Source: Mytilus edulis
Lineage: Eukaryota; Mollusca; Bivalvia; Mytilida; Mytilidae
Length of the DNA stretch: 64,000 nt
Assembly: GCF_963676685.1 (NCBI RefSeq)
Contig: NC_092350.1
Span: forward strand, 43,383,705 to 43,447,704
Direction of reading: 5' to 3'
Below, in pieces: positions 1-11,462 of this stretch. Each line of letters starts with the position of its first letter. The first letter of the stretch is position 1. Under the pieces are notes generated by a model. That model was not told where the DNA came from. It saw only the letters and a list, made by a program, of their open reading frames with translations, and did no database searches. Position numbers and translations under genes: made by a program.

Positions 1-165
1 TCCTAATTCCTAAACTATTGGGACCAAAACTCCCAAAATCAATCCCAACCTTCCTTATGTGTTCATAGACCTTGTGTTTGAATTTCATAGATATCTATTT
101 ACTTATACTAAAGTTATAGTGCGAAAACCAATGTGTCTTCAGACGACAGTGACAATTACATTCAT
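1..165 (-). repeat. interspersed repeat fragment (TATTGGGACCA family)
   Basis: Contains CTATTGGGACCAAAACTCC, followed by an AAAGTTATAGTGCGAAAACC-like stretch and ending near CAGACGACAGTGAC. The same order of motifs occurs at 4255-4695. It is cut by the window edge. Orientation is arbitrary. I recognise the family as a common bivalve repeat. Confidence 0.6.
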
Positions 166-1059
166 TTCTTATAATTTAATCCTAAATTCCATTGTAAACC
201 GTAGAAAACCATGAAAAAACGTTGATGTCGCCACAGTCACATGACTAAATTATGTCTATGGGCTCATAACAAAATAACGTCAGCCAATCAAAAGACGTGT
301 TACATCCAAAATTAAATTATTAATAATTAACAATAACTTTTATTATGTGATCAAGATAAAGTGTAAAATAAGCTATTATTTTAATTGCTACTGAAGGAAG
401 GAAGCAAAGAACGTTTTTTTATGAATAACTTTTTTAGCCACCATTATTCAACATCAAATCAACAATTTCTAACTTAGAAATGAGCAAGTCTTCATAATAA
501 CATGGTGAAATAAATGCTTAATTCATGCATTTGTTATATATAGATTAGACTGTTGGTTTTCCCGTTTGAATGGTTTTACATGAGTAATTTTTGGGGCCCA
601 TTATAGCTTGCTGTTCGGTGTGAGCCTAGGCTCTGTGTTGAAGACTGAACCTTGACCTATAATGGTTTACTTTTATAAATTGTGACTTGGGTGGAGAGTT
701 GTCTCATTGGCACTCATACCATATCTTCTTATATCTATTCAAACAAATATAATACAACAGGTATTTTTAAAAAAGTAATTTTATTGCAGATAATTAAATT
801 TGAATCGCATGAGTAATGGAATAACCTACAGTTTTAAGCCTAATTCGCTGGCAAATATCAGACTGATTATAACTTAATTTAATTATGTCTGTCTAATCTC
901 CAACTGTCAGCAGCAACTTTCAACTACATTAATTTTTTTCACTAAATAAATAATAGAATATATATTAAAGAGAATTATGGATAACTCCATAATAAGAATT
1001 CCTATCACAGATCTATATCACAATTTTTCTTCATCAAACATGTTATAATATACCGGTAT
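166..1059. other. downstream flank of the YTH-nucleotidyltransferase gene, no gene seen
   Basis: AT-rich sequence 3' of the stop codon (the gene is on the minus strand). Apart from the repeat copy at 539-740 I see no coding exon. The 3' UTR and polyadenylation site should lie below 1060; AT-rich candidates are too common to choose one. Confidence 0.5.
539..740 (-). repeat. R1 mussel repeat copy
   Basis: Reverse-orientation copy of the family called R1 here: GAGTTGTCTCATTGGCACTC near its right end and TATAGCTTGCTGTTCGGTGTG in the middle. It is diverged and partial. Confidence 0.75.
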
Positions 1060-4000
1060 TCATATAAATTTCTTTTTTCTAAGAGTCAATATCCAATCAT
1101 TCATAAACAGCTTAAATTCTTCTGATGCTTCAGGAACAGAATCTTTATTTTCATCTATATAATTCTTTAACCTTAAAAGAGAAATTTACATATGGTTAAT
1201 CCTAATTTTTACATAGAGCTTATAAAGCAAACATCTAAACTCATAAAAACTAATAATGATTTACTGTAAATTCAGAAATTATTGCAGATGTTTTTATTAC
1301 TTAAAAAAATGCAACAGGTTTATAATCTCAACAATTTAAACTCACATACTGAAATTTTTCATATGAATTAAACAAGATTTTTTTCAATATCACAAAATAT
1401 ATAATCACAATTTAGTCTAAATTGACAAAATGGCAATTATAAATGTACACAATAATTTCTGAAATTAAAGTAATAAGGCAAAAAAAATTATGGTCTGAAA
1501 ATTGGTTTCTAATCAAAACCTGTAAACAAACATTTATTTTATTTTGTAATATAGCTGTTCTTAGTGGACTTCCAGGCAATACATGTTTGTGTTTTTTTTA
1601 TATTTTTTCTTTTATGTATTTATATGAGGGAAGCCTCAAGTGTTACAAGTCTTGACAATGTATACTGGTATTTGCTTTATTTTTCTACTCCTGAAGTCAT
1701 GATATTAAATCATTGTTTACAAAATTTAGTTGGTTTGCAGTAATCTGTTGGGATAGAAAATTAAACAAACTATATTCCTTTTCTCTGAATTTAAAAATAA
1801 GGCTTAAATTAAAATATTGTTTGTTTGCAGTTTACCGACTGACCCTTGAAAATCCTCCCGACTGTGAAAATTTTATTGCTTTAAATTTGAAGAAATTTTT
1901 TTTAATACTTCTATTGACGCAATCCGGAACTTTGGGTCCTTTCCAGGAATGATTTAAAGTCTGGGTCAATTACGCATTTCAAGTTCGGTTTTTCTTAGCT
2001 TCCCGTCAAGCGTTCATGTGACCATTTAATGATAAAGCACATGGAAATTGTTTACAGGTATCCATGAAGTCACGGAGGAGTACTTTACGCTGTCGTCTTG
2101 TGTCAATTTTAAGACAAATAACAAACAAAAAAGTTTATTAGTAAACTGTTTATACAGATTCAGGCACATGTAATGATGTGTGATGATATCATTGACGATG
2201 ATGCAGCGGATATTCATAACTGACACGATAACCATTCTGTCTCAAACAAATCGGGTACAGAATCTGTGGAGCCTGACTTTATGGAACCAATTTCAGTGGT
2301 TAAATAATTCGACAGCAGCTTGAAGTATGGCATATTTTCTACAAATCGTTGTGAAGACGACAAAGATGAAACCACTCCTCCGTGACTTAAATCTTCATGG
2401 ATATCTGTAAACACGCCTGTACGGAGGAAGGGCTCATTTGAAATTTTAATGGATATAGATCATGCCAAATCAATAAGAAGCAACCCTAACTACACAAAGA
2501 TGTAGAGAAAATGAATGGTTAGCTTGAAAAATAAATATACTCTCTCTATATTAAATCTATTTTCGATTGCAATGAGTATGCTCCTTTAGGATAAGGGGGG
2601 CTGCCCCACTCATTGCAATTATTCTCTTTCTTACAATATTAAATATACCCAAACTGTGTGGCCTGTGTGAATTCAATTAAAACATGTCCTTAGGAGCTAT
2701 GCTGCCAATTTTTTTTATGCATTAAAAACATTTCAGTACAGACCATTTACTTTTAATGGGCTGCTATGGATTTCACCCCAAACTTTAGATTTTTTTGGTT
2801 TTCATTGAAGCCTGGCAAAAATATAACCTTATCACATATAATTAAATATTGTTAGAAATATAAAAACAGTCGAATACTTTTTTTTCAAGTTGCCTTTTTT
2901 TCAATTGAGGAAGATTCAATGGTTATTTTTTTTTTTTTATTAAAAAATACACTCTTTAATACATTGTTTTATAAATCTTTAATATCTACATTTTTCTGAT
3001 GAAAATACTCTACTCATGAAAAAATTCTAATCAAGAAGCATACATGTCTGAATATATTTCTTTAAAACAGTTCTAGTCATAATGACATTCCTTGTTTATA
3101 AGTGTTCCAGTATTTAATAATTATACCATATTTTATGTCATAAATTGGATAATGGCACTATGTTAAAGTTTCAGTTTTGGTTAAAAAGTTTTTTTTATCT
3201 GAAAATGCCTGTTTATTTGATGTTGGTATTCAGCATGTCCAGTGTTTGTTGTTTTAAAATGGTTTTTTTTCTTCACAAGAAACTTGGTTTAGTGTAACTG
3301 CTTGTTTAAACTGTATTTTGGCTGATAAAATAAAATATTTTTCCTACCTACCGACCCTTCAGTCTGAAGGTACAGTCGGAAAACTGCAAACAAACATATT
3401 TTTAAGGTTGGCCTAAACAACTTCTTTTAATACTTTAAAATACAATTACCTATTAATTTCATCCAGAACAAATTGTATTGGTGGTATATTTTCCATTGAC
3501 TTTAGTGACATTAATAGATTTCTCTCTGGAGAATCATTTAGTCTGAAAACTTGTAGATCTTCTTTGTCAACAACATTCCTAAAAATCAAAAGAATGTAAA
3601 GAAATTCAGATCTTCATCACATAAGTTAAATAGTAATCTAATTTTCAGTAGTTGTCGTTTGTTGATGTGGTTCATGAGTGTTTCTGGTTTCTTGTTTTTT
3701 ATATAGATTAGACTTGATTTTCTGGTTTAAATGGTTTTACACATGTGTGTCATTTTGAGGCCCTTTATAGCTTGCTGTTAGGTGTGAGCCAAGGCTCTGT
3801 GTTGAAGACCGTACTTTGACCTATATTGATTTACTTTTACAAATTGTGACTTGGATGAGAGAGTTGTCTCATTGGCACTCATACCACATCTTCTTATATC
3901 TATATATTATAAAATTACTAGTAACTCCCCCAAAAAAAACCACTTTACAGATCCAGATATTTTGCAGGTACAAACATTCTAGCTTGATACAGCTCTGATT

Positions 4001-7000
4001 TTGAATTGTGATCAAATTTTAGACATTATATGAGTTACTTAAACAATACAAATGTCAAGATCTTATAAATCTATTGCACAATATTGTGCAATTAAAGATT
4101 TCTGCTTCAAACTTTCAAAAATTTGAAATTTGAGAAATTTGGAAAAACAAAATTGAAAACTACTACAACCCTCCTTTGTTTTGCAATAAGCCCAAACCTG
4201 ACATTTCTTTATATATAATTTACAAGTAGTGTAAGGGAGGTAAATATGAACATGCCCAACATTGAATGTTTTTGAATTTCCTTCCTTACCCTGCTTTTAA
4301 ATTGTCTTTTGACCAGAAAACCTAGTTTTTCCCCTTTTTTTGCCCCTAATTCTAAAACATGTTGAGCCATAACCCTCCAAAGTCAATATTAACTATCCCT
4401 TCATGGTATTGACACTTGTGGTATAATTTCAGAGAGATTCATACACTTAAATACAAGTTATTGTTTGAAAACTACTAAAATGCTTATTTTGGGCCCCTTA
4501 TTCCAAAACTATTGGGACCATAACCCCTAAAGGAATCAATCCCAACCTTAATTACGTGGTATTTAACCTTCTGGTAAAAAAATTATGAAGATCCATCCAC
4601 TCAAACTAAAGTTATTATCTGGAAACTAAATGCATCTTCGGACGACGACGACATGATAGCATTTACGACGCAATTTTTTTGCAGTCGTATAAAAAAATAG
4701 CAGTGTTAACTTTATATTGTAAAAGAATGATGGCTACAATGAAATGAAGCTGTATACATACTTTGCATTCTGTAAGAGCCGAATAATTATGTATCCCAAT
4801 TTTGATTCTCTTTCTGTCATCTGAAGATCATATGGTTTATCTTTGGTCCATTTCTCAAACAATTTTAGTCCTTTATTTCCTAAAGCATCTCGTAAATATT
4901 TATCTAGACATAAACTGAAACAAAAAGTCAATTAGAAACAACTTGCTATATTTAAACATAAATCTAAAATAAAAGTGTATTAGAATCACAAATAAAAAGC
5001 GTTCATACATTGTCACATTTTTTTCAAAAGAAAATAAAAACAATTTCTAGAAATTTGTCCTTAAAGTTTGCTTATTGGAGGAAATTGTCTCATTTACAAA
5101 TATAAACCACATCCCTTTATTTCTTTGCATTATATTTTTTACAGACATTTCTACTATTTGTATGGTTTAATTTGGAAATAGTTCCAAAATAAGACAAATG
5201 TTACAATATTTATGGTCAATTTCTTTCCTCCGAGGATTATAATATAGAATTCTACTTTTCCATTCACAATAACTGATAAGATGAAACACTCCCATGTGAA
5301 ATGTCACAGAATTTCTATTGGTTTACTTGTTTGAATTGTTTCCCCTTTTGTTATGTCAAGGTTTTTTTATAGCATACTATACTGTATGGGGGGTTTGATC
5401 ATTGTTAAAGGCTGTACAGTGACCTATAGATGCATCATGCTAATCATTTGGTTTCTGACGGAGAGTTGTCTCATTGGCCATCAAACCACTACTCCTTAAT
5501 TTCATAAGGATAAGTGAAATTAATTTGAAGACACTAAAATCCTTTGGCAGTGAAAGTCCAACCATAGATGTGAATTCTACACGTTGGAGCAATCAATCTA
5601 GAACAAATTCACAAGATGCTTTTATGGCACACTCAATTTTTTTCTGTAGTTCTCCCAGGAACTAAGAACCTGTTGCATACCTGTTTAAAAATAAATTCCT
5701 TTTGGATAAAAGTTGTTTGAAAGTGTCAGAAGATCCAACATATGATGATTCTTGTAAAAATAAAGTCTCTACACATCTATGATCTCCTGCTAATAGTAAC
5801 TCGCCATATCTATAAACTTCATGTACTGTATAGTCTAAAGCCTCTCTTTCACTGCTCTGTAAAAGATTAATAAAATATCTAAACAAGTAACCTTGTTTGC
5901 TCATAAATAGGAACGTGGTGCATAATTATATATCATCTATATCTATGTACTTTGTACAGATATTTTTAGTTTGAATATTTTTGAATCATTTATATTGACA
6001 TCCCTGTACGGCAAAAAAATATAATGCCAAAATATTTTCTTAGCTTCAAAATGAAAGCCATGTTAAGTATACTAACAATTTAGCATTTTTCAATCCTTGC
6101 ATCTCATGCACATGTATTATATAATTTAAAATCTACAGAGGCGGATTTAGAGGGGGGGCCCAGGGGGCCCGGGCCCCCCCTTTTTGGAAAAAAATTTGAT
6201 TGCCTATATAGGGAATCACTGAAGCGTGACTGGAGCGGGCCCCCTCTTAGGTCAGTCAGTGGGCCCCCACTTATGAAAATTTCTGGATCCGCCACTGATC
6301 TGCTTTTAAAATTAAGGATCAACATATTAGAAGTTCTATTTCAAGATGGTATAAAATTTCAACAACAAAAAAGAAGATATAGTATTATGATTGTCTATGA
6401 GAAAACTATCCGCAAAAGATCTTAGACTCTTAGTAGTTAGCAAATATAGGTCACTGTACGACCGTCAAGTTAAATTTCTGATAAGATATCAACAACCATT
6501 GAAGGGAAAGCCTTTTTTTTTATCTAGTATACAGTGTACTAAAAATTAAGTACTATCAGTGTTTTTAAAATGTATATATACACTAAGGAGGTTGTAACTC
6601 AAGAATTTATGAAACCATCATGTGATAAAATATTTGACACTCCTATTAATACAATACCTTAACAGTTTGAGGAGGTTGTTTATCAAACCCCAGTAAAGAC
6701 TTTGTATCAGCTTGGTATATAACAAACATGTCCATATCACTTTTCTCTGTATCTAAGTTGTACCTTCAAAGTATAATATTGTATGATTACATCATGTACA
6801 ATCAATATCAAAATGGTAATAATCAAAACCCCTAATGGACAAAACATTTTGATCAGAGTAGAAAGATTTTTTGTCTGAAAATAAAGTTAAACATATCATA
6901 TATTTTTTCATTTTATGTTTTGTGTCTTTGTGGATAGGTTTCTTTTTTTGGGGTCAAGTATCAATTTAAACAGACATGCCTTGCTTTAGTCTATTTACAC

Positions 7001-8114
7001 TTTTGGAAGATCACTGCCTGGTAAAAAACAAGTCATAATGGTCATATCCCCTTACATAGCCAGTGCCATAATTTATTTGTTTAATATTTCATCTAATACA
7101 AAATATTTTATCCAATACAAAATCTATAGAAATTTTCATTCTTGATTGTATAAACAGCATAGAATACTTGTTCCTTAATGTTAAAAGAAATGTATGAAAC
7201 ATTACTATGGTAAAATATATAGCTTTAATCAAACCTCTGAAAATATACCTCTGACTTCCAAAAGGACATGCCAATAAAATATACCTCTGACTTCCAAAAG
7301 GACATGCCAATAAAATATACCTCTGACTTCCAAAAAGACATGCCAATAAAATATACCTCTGACTTTCAAAAGGACATGCCAATAAAATATACCTCTGACT
7401 TCCAAAGGGACATGCCAATAAAACTGTTCCTAATTCATTCTCAACCTTCTTTACCAACTGTGACCAATTTTCCATAAAGTTTTCTGTATTACTTGCAGGT
7501 CTCATGAAAGGTGGTGGGAGTCTGCTTTCATGTAGTTTTATTTTTTCTTCTTGTTTTATTTTTAACTTTTTATAATGCTCATCCATTTGTTTACAAAGTT
7601 CTTGGCCAGTTTCCTCATCTATTTCATGCCAGTTTCTGGCTTTATTTAGAAGTGTTTTATCAATACAATAAAAGTTTGCTGTTTTTTGGAATGGAAGACA
7701 TTGTTCTCCAAATTGAGATGAATATTCAGTAATCCATTTCAAATTGAAATAAAACCATGGTGACAGATCATCATCCTTTTTAGAATTATTAGAATTAAGA
7801 ATTTCTTTTCCACCAGCACCATCATCAGATTTCTCTGAATTCCCATCAAATTCTTTATTGCTATTTGCATCCATCTTTGGTTCAGACTGCATCTCAACAT
7901 ATCCATGCCAACCATGGCAATTATTTACACTGAATATGATTATAACATTTGAGGTTTGAAGTGCTGATGACAATATTTCTCTAGGCTGAATATGGGAGGT
8001 AACTCTGTTTCTGCAAGCCCATCTGCTGTTGTTGATACAAGTCTGTAGTGATTTTATATTTGCACACTTGGCAATAAAATATCTAATTTTGTCCTTTACT
8101 TCCATGACTTCCAT
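1060..8114 (-). CDS. YTH-domain / RlaP-like nucleotidyltransferase fusion protein (six exons)
   Basis: Exons on the minus strand are 8114-7393, 6763-6658, 5856-5681, 4914-4762, 3578-3450 and 1171-1060. All junctions are GT-AG, the phases agree, and the CDS sums to 1398 bp (465 aa plus TGA). An in-frame TGA lies just upstream of the ATG. Residues about 10-185 read as a YTH domain: YFIAK, FSVN and GYVEM strands, with W32 (SRWACRN) and W120 (SPWFYF) where m6A-cage tryptophans sit, split by an acidic Ser/Asn loop (80-118). From about 228 a minimal nucleotidyltransferase follows: GSQRYNLDTEKSDMDMF (G238-S239, D250, D252) and DYTVHEV...GDHRCVETLF (D284 a possible third carboxylate), as in the RlaP/PF10127 family. 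Inferred role: targeting nucleotidyl transfer to m6A-marked RNA. No symbol is known to me. The exon structure is strong; the domain calls come from motif reading only. A separate 5' UTR exon is possible. Confidence 0.78.
3650..3902 (-). repeat. R1 mussel repeat copy in intron 5
   Basis: Reverse-orientation R1 copy (TATAGCTTGCTGTTAGGTGTG, then GAGTTGTCTCATTGGCACTC). It lies between exons 4 and 5 of the YTH-nucleotidyltransferase gene, close to exon 5. Confidence 0.75.
4255..4695. repeat. interspersed repeat (TATTGGGACCA family) in intron 4
   Basis: Shares CTATTGGGACCATAACCCC and the CTTCGGACGACGACGACATG end with the fragment at 1-165, and appears to hold internal partial duplication (CCCTAATTCTAAAAC, CCCTTATTCCAAAAC). 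No coding potential was seen. Confidence 0.6.
5325..5492 (-). repeat. R1 mussel repeat copy
   Basis: Diverged reverse-orientation R1 copy ending GAGAGTTGTCTCATTGGCCA, between exons 3 and 4 of the YTH-nucleotidyltransferase gene. Confidence 0.6.
6136..6297. mobile_element. 162-bp MITE with CAGAGGCGGAT / ATCCGCCACTG ends
   Basis: Short GC-rich element in intron 2. Inverted ends CAGAGGCGGATTTAG and GGATCCGCCACTG enclose long G and C runs. Flanks ATCTA/ATCTG may be an imperfect target duplication. It resembles short hAT-type MITEs of bivalves; the superfamily is not proven. Confidence 0.65.
7249..7428 (-). repeat. 36-bp tandem repeat duplicating the exon 1 splice donor
   Basis: Five copies of a 36-bp unit, read on the minus strand. 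Each has a CAGAG/GTATAT donor, with possible exon ends at 7393, 7357, 7321, 7285 and 7249. Each unit encodes a 12-residue block with PFGSQRY, so any donor keeps the frame (36 = 12 codons) and joins exon 2 in the same phase. Copies differ by only a few substitutions. The unit carries the GS half of the nucleotidyltransferase signature, so the repeat lies on the exon 1/2 active-site boundary. Confidence 0.9.
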
Positions 8115-8274
8115 CTTTCATTATCCATAAGCTAAATTAGAAAGAAAAAAATACCAATATATAGTGTTTTTTATGAGTCATATAAACACAGGCATCAGTT
8201 TTTGACAACAATTTAAAACTGTTGAACATGTTGAAAATTTGCACTCAATAAAAACAAATTCATAATATTTATAA

Positions 8275-8550
8275 ACAAGAATGTGTCCTCAGTACACGAA
8301 TGCCCCACTCGCACATCTTTTTCTATGTTCAGTGGACCGTGAAATTAGGGTAAAATCTCTAATTTGGCATTAAAATTAGAAAGATCATATCATAGGGAAC
8401 ATGTGTACCAAGTTTGAAGTCGATTGGACTTCAACTTCATCAAAAACTACCTTGACCAAAAACTTTAACCTGAAGCGGGACGGACGAACGAACGAACAGA
8501 CGCACAGACCAGAAAACATAATGCCCCTCTACTATCGTAGGTGGGGCATA
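8275..8550 (+). repeat. R2 repeat (GTACACGAATGCCCCACTCG family)
   Basis: Runs from AACAAGAATGTGTCC to TACTATCGTAGGTGGGGCAT and holds a short ACGAACGAACGA run. The same family is present in the opposite orientation at 61079-61556. Both copies abut an R1 copy. Confidence 0.75.
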
Positions 8551-8823
8551 AAAAGAAGATGTGGTATGATTGCCAATGAGACAATTCTCCACAAGAGACA
8601 AAAATAACACAGAAATTAACAACTATTGGTCACTGTATGTCCGTCAACAATGAGCAAAGCCCATACCTCACAGTCAGCTATAAAAGGCCCTGAAATGACA
8701 ATTTAAAACAATTCAAACAAGAAAACTTACGGCCTTATTGATGTATAAAGAAAAGAACAAAAAGGTAACACATAAACAAATGACAACACCTGAATTACAG
8801 GCTCCTGACTTAACACATTTGAA
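8551..8823 (+). repeat. R1 mussel repeat copy
   Basis: Forward copy: AAGAAGATGTGGTATGATTG, then CAATGAGACAATTCTCCACA and AGTCAGCTATAAAAGGCCC, ending near ACAGGCTCCTGACTT. One of the longer copies in the window. Confidence 0.85.
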
Positions 8824-9352
8824 AATATGATGAAATTATAAATGAATAAAATATTTTATTTATTTACCAACCACTTTCATCCATATGTGTAATACATACT
8901 AAAAACAACATTGCAAAGTAAAATACATAAACATTATATAATATTTTTTTTCATTTTTCCACAAATAACCTGTTCCTTCATACATGTCATAAGAGCTTCA
9001 AACCTTTGTTTTGTTGTAAATCTTCTTCTTGATTACATGCAGAATGGGAGTGTTGCTTATAAGCAATTGACCTTCTATACTTTATTCTAAGAGACTTTGT
9101 TATTTAAGTGGTTTACATGTTTTGTACAGACAACTATATCATGTATATAGCATAGCTATCAGTTGGTTTTTAGACCTCATAATTTCATAATTTCAAAACT
9201 TTTATTGTGTTATTTTTGTTATTAGCTTACTCTCAAGAAGTTTAGCTAGCCTATACATTTAAAACTGCCTTGCTTTATACAAGTCCAAAAGAAAAGTCAT
9301 ACATTGTACCTAGTTGTAGTCCTTATCTTGAAAGGCTATTTTATTTGTTTTA
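8824..9352. other. intergenic, no feature seen
   Basis: AT-rich stretch between the R1 copy and the LTR element. No supported exon, RNA gene or repeat was seen. Confidence 0.5.
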
Positions 9353-9357
9353 GCAAT

Positions 9358-9507
9358 TGTAATATCTGCGATTATTCCGGGAACGTCACGCACAAACCTT
9401 CGGGACAATTACTTGTTACGTAACGTCGCTACAGCGATACCAATTGTATATTTGTCAGCCATTATTAAATTACTATCTGAACCATCAAGTCTTGCTCCGA
9501 TCTTTCA
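9358..9507 (+). repeat. 5' LTR
   Basis: 150 bp, starts TGTAATATCTGCG and ends CGATCTTTCA. The only difference from the 3' LTR is C versus A in CACGCACAAACC. Confidence 0.93.
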
Positions 9508-9508
9508 A

Positions 9509-9526
9509 TGGCGACGAGGATTAAAA
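9509..9526 (+). other. primer binding site
   Basis: TGGCGACGAGGATT begins two bases after the 5' LTR. TGG is the complement of a tRNA CCA end. The tRNA species was not determined. Confidence 0.7.
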
Positions 9527-9646
9527 ACAAAGATAAAAGCAGTGTTTAGCAGCGTAAATAAAGAGAAAATTTACCGGAACACAGAATTGAAAGAAGAAAG
9601 TGCTAAAACAAGGAATTAAAAAAAAGATACTGATAAAATAGAGATT

Positions 9647-11242
9647 ATGGACCGAGGAGAGCCCCAGCAGATAACAGTAATTACGGAAACTAGAAATTTA
9701 CGATCACAACCGTTTATACAGTCGGATGATCAGATATCTACAGGAAAACATTGGGAAGAATGGATGGAAAGTATAAATTTTTATTACTTGCCAAAGAAGA
9801 ACAAACATCATGCCAGGTATTTATTTTTAAAAATGAAGCCATTTAAAGATGAATACACAGTAACATATGTAATGAGACTGAGAGAAAAGGCACATGCGTG
9901 TGAGTTTGAAGCTACATGCGACGAAAGAATATTGGAACATTGTATTCAAACCATAACCAATCAGGATTTGATAAAGAGGGCTATAAGCAAAGGATGGAAT
10001 TTAGATAAATTTGTGGAAGAAGCAGGACAGATGGAAGACACATGTTTACAGATGAAGGATATGAAAGGAGATCCCAGAGACATCGGTACATTTTCAGCAA
10101 ATAAAATTCAAAGCAACAGGTCAAACTATAGGGCACATGATGATGAAGAAAATTGTGGTTATTGTGGATTTGATCATGGTGAGGGGAACAAATGTCCGGC
10201 ATATGGTAAACAATGTAGAAACTGTGACAGATATAATCATTTTGCATCAGTATGCAGAGCGGAAAAGAAAAAACAACAGTACAGAGCTGGCAATTTTAGA
10301 CGAGAAGGAAGAAGTGTGAAGAAAACAACAGAAGAAAAAATTGAGACAGATTCGAATACAGATATATCAGATTATGATGAAGATGAAGATTATTTTGGAG
10401 AAACGATCAAACATATAATGAAAATACGAAAGGTAAAGACCGTACAAGGCATAAGAGACATGGACAAAACAGTGACGGTAAGAATAGACGACGTAGATGT
10501 GAAGGTGGAACCTGATAGTGGAGCTGATGTAAACGTAATGGATGAAAACCAATTTCTAAAATTTCAGAATAAAACATACAGTAATCCAGTATTAGAAAAG
10601 AGTAAAATCAAGTTGAGCACTCTGCAAAATTCATTACCAATCAAGGGAGAATTTAAAACTATCATAAGAAACAAAACATGTGGCACAGAGACAAAATTCG
10701 TTGTTGTAAAAGGAAAAATCAATTCTCCACCATTAATTAGTAAATCCACTCTGATTGAGCTAGGGATGATACAGATAAGAACTGATGGTTCTTTTGTAAA
10801 GAAAAACCAATTGAGAATACCAGACAGTGGACCAATTTTCAACTCTGAGAAACATTACCAAATCACACCAGGATGCCAAATAGCCAATAAAGAAGTAAAT
10901 CTATCAAGAAAACCCATCAACAAAACACAGCAAATAACAGAGTTAAAAAAGAAAAATACAAAAACATCTAAGGAGCAGGAGATTCGTAGAAGATATCACT
11001 CAAACTTATTTCAGGAGATAAATACAAGAGACAGACAACCCAAGGAGAAAATCAAAGGGTATGTTGAAAATAGAAACAAGATGAAGAAAATGGGCCCCCC
11101 GCAAGACATGCGCGGGAGGGGGCATGGGAGTGATTGGACATACAAATTTATGGGCCCCCCGCAAGACAGGCGCGGGAGGGGGCGGATAAAGAGAACTTTG
11201 GAAAACGGAGACAAACGTCAGGAAACCAGGACTGAAACATAA
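9647..11242 (+). CDS. Gag-protease polyprotein of LTR retrotransposon
   Basis: Intact 531-aa ORF between the LTRs. The N-terminal region is a Gag-like helical stretch. Zinc knuckles lie at about 170-203: an atypical first (C-x2-C-x3-H-x5-C) and a canonical second, CRNCDRYNHFASVC (C-x2-C-x4-H-x4-C). An aspartic protease follows with active site DSGA at 290-293 and a later LIELGM strand. After about residue 395 the protein is basic and low in similarity to anything I recognise. It ends with two copies of MGPPQD-(M/R)-RGRG whose DNA is GC-rich, unlike the rest. No polymerase domains follow. It would form particles and process itself; transposition needs enzymes from elsewhere. Protease-positive Gag of this size fits Gypsy-type elements. 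Confidence 0.88.
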   Translation: MDRGEPQQITVITETRNLRSQPFIQSDDQISTGKHWEEWMESINFYYLPKKNKHHARYLFLKMKPFKDEYTVTYVMRLREKAHACEFEATCDERILEHCIQTITNQDLIKRAISKGWNLDKFVEEAGQMEDTCLQMKDMKGDPRDIGTFSANKIQSNRSNYRAHDDEENCGYCGFDHGEGNKCPAYGKQCRNCDRYNHFASVCRAEKKKQQYRAGNFRREGRSVKKTTEEKIETDSNTDISDYDEDEDYFGETIKHIMKIRKVKTVQGIRDMDKTVTVRIDDVDVKVEPDSGADVNVMDENQFLKFQNKTYSNPVLEKSKIKLSTLQNSLPIKGEFKTIIRNKTCGTETKFVVVKGKINSPPLISKSTLIELGMIQIRTDGSFVKKNQLRIPDSGPIFNSEKHYQITPGCQIANKEVNLSRKPINKTQQITELKKKNTKTSKEQEIRRRYHSNLFQEINTRDRQPKEKIKGYVENRNKMKKMGPPQDMRGRGHGSDWTYKFMGPPQDRRGRGRIKRTLENGDKRQETRTET

Positions 11243-11447
11243 AGGGGAAGAACCAGGAGACCGATACAATTTAGTGAACATTAAAGAGACTATTATAATT
11301 TATACAAATTGAGAAAGTGAACATCTATATTTTATTTATTACAAAAAACATTAGTGAACAATACAGAGACTGTGATAATTTAATTAATGTAAACAAACTT
11401 TATTTTACACATTTTTAATTTACATTTATAAAGTCATTTTCTAATTC

Positions 11448-11462
11448 AAAGTTAAGGAGGAA
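11448..11462 (+). other. polypurine tract
   Basis: AAGGAGGAA immediately precedes the 3' LTR, in the place where plus-strand priming occurs in LTR elements. Confidence 0.65.

Noticed and set aside
7268-7477. Plus-strand ORF of repeated MPIKYTSDFQKD
   Set aside because: Shadow of the minus-strand 36-bp repeat at the exon 1 donor.
11006-11281. Minus-strand 91-codon and 67-codon ORFs over the Gag 3' end
   Set aside because: Antisense shadows of the GC-rich MGPPQD repeats of the Gag ORF.
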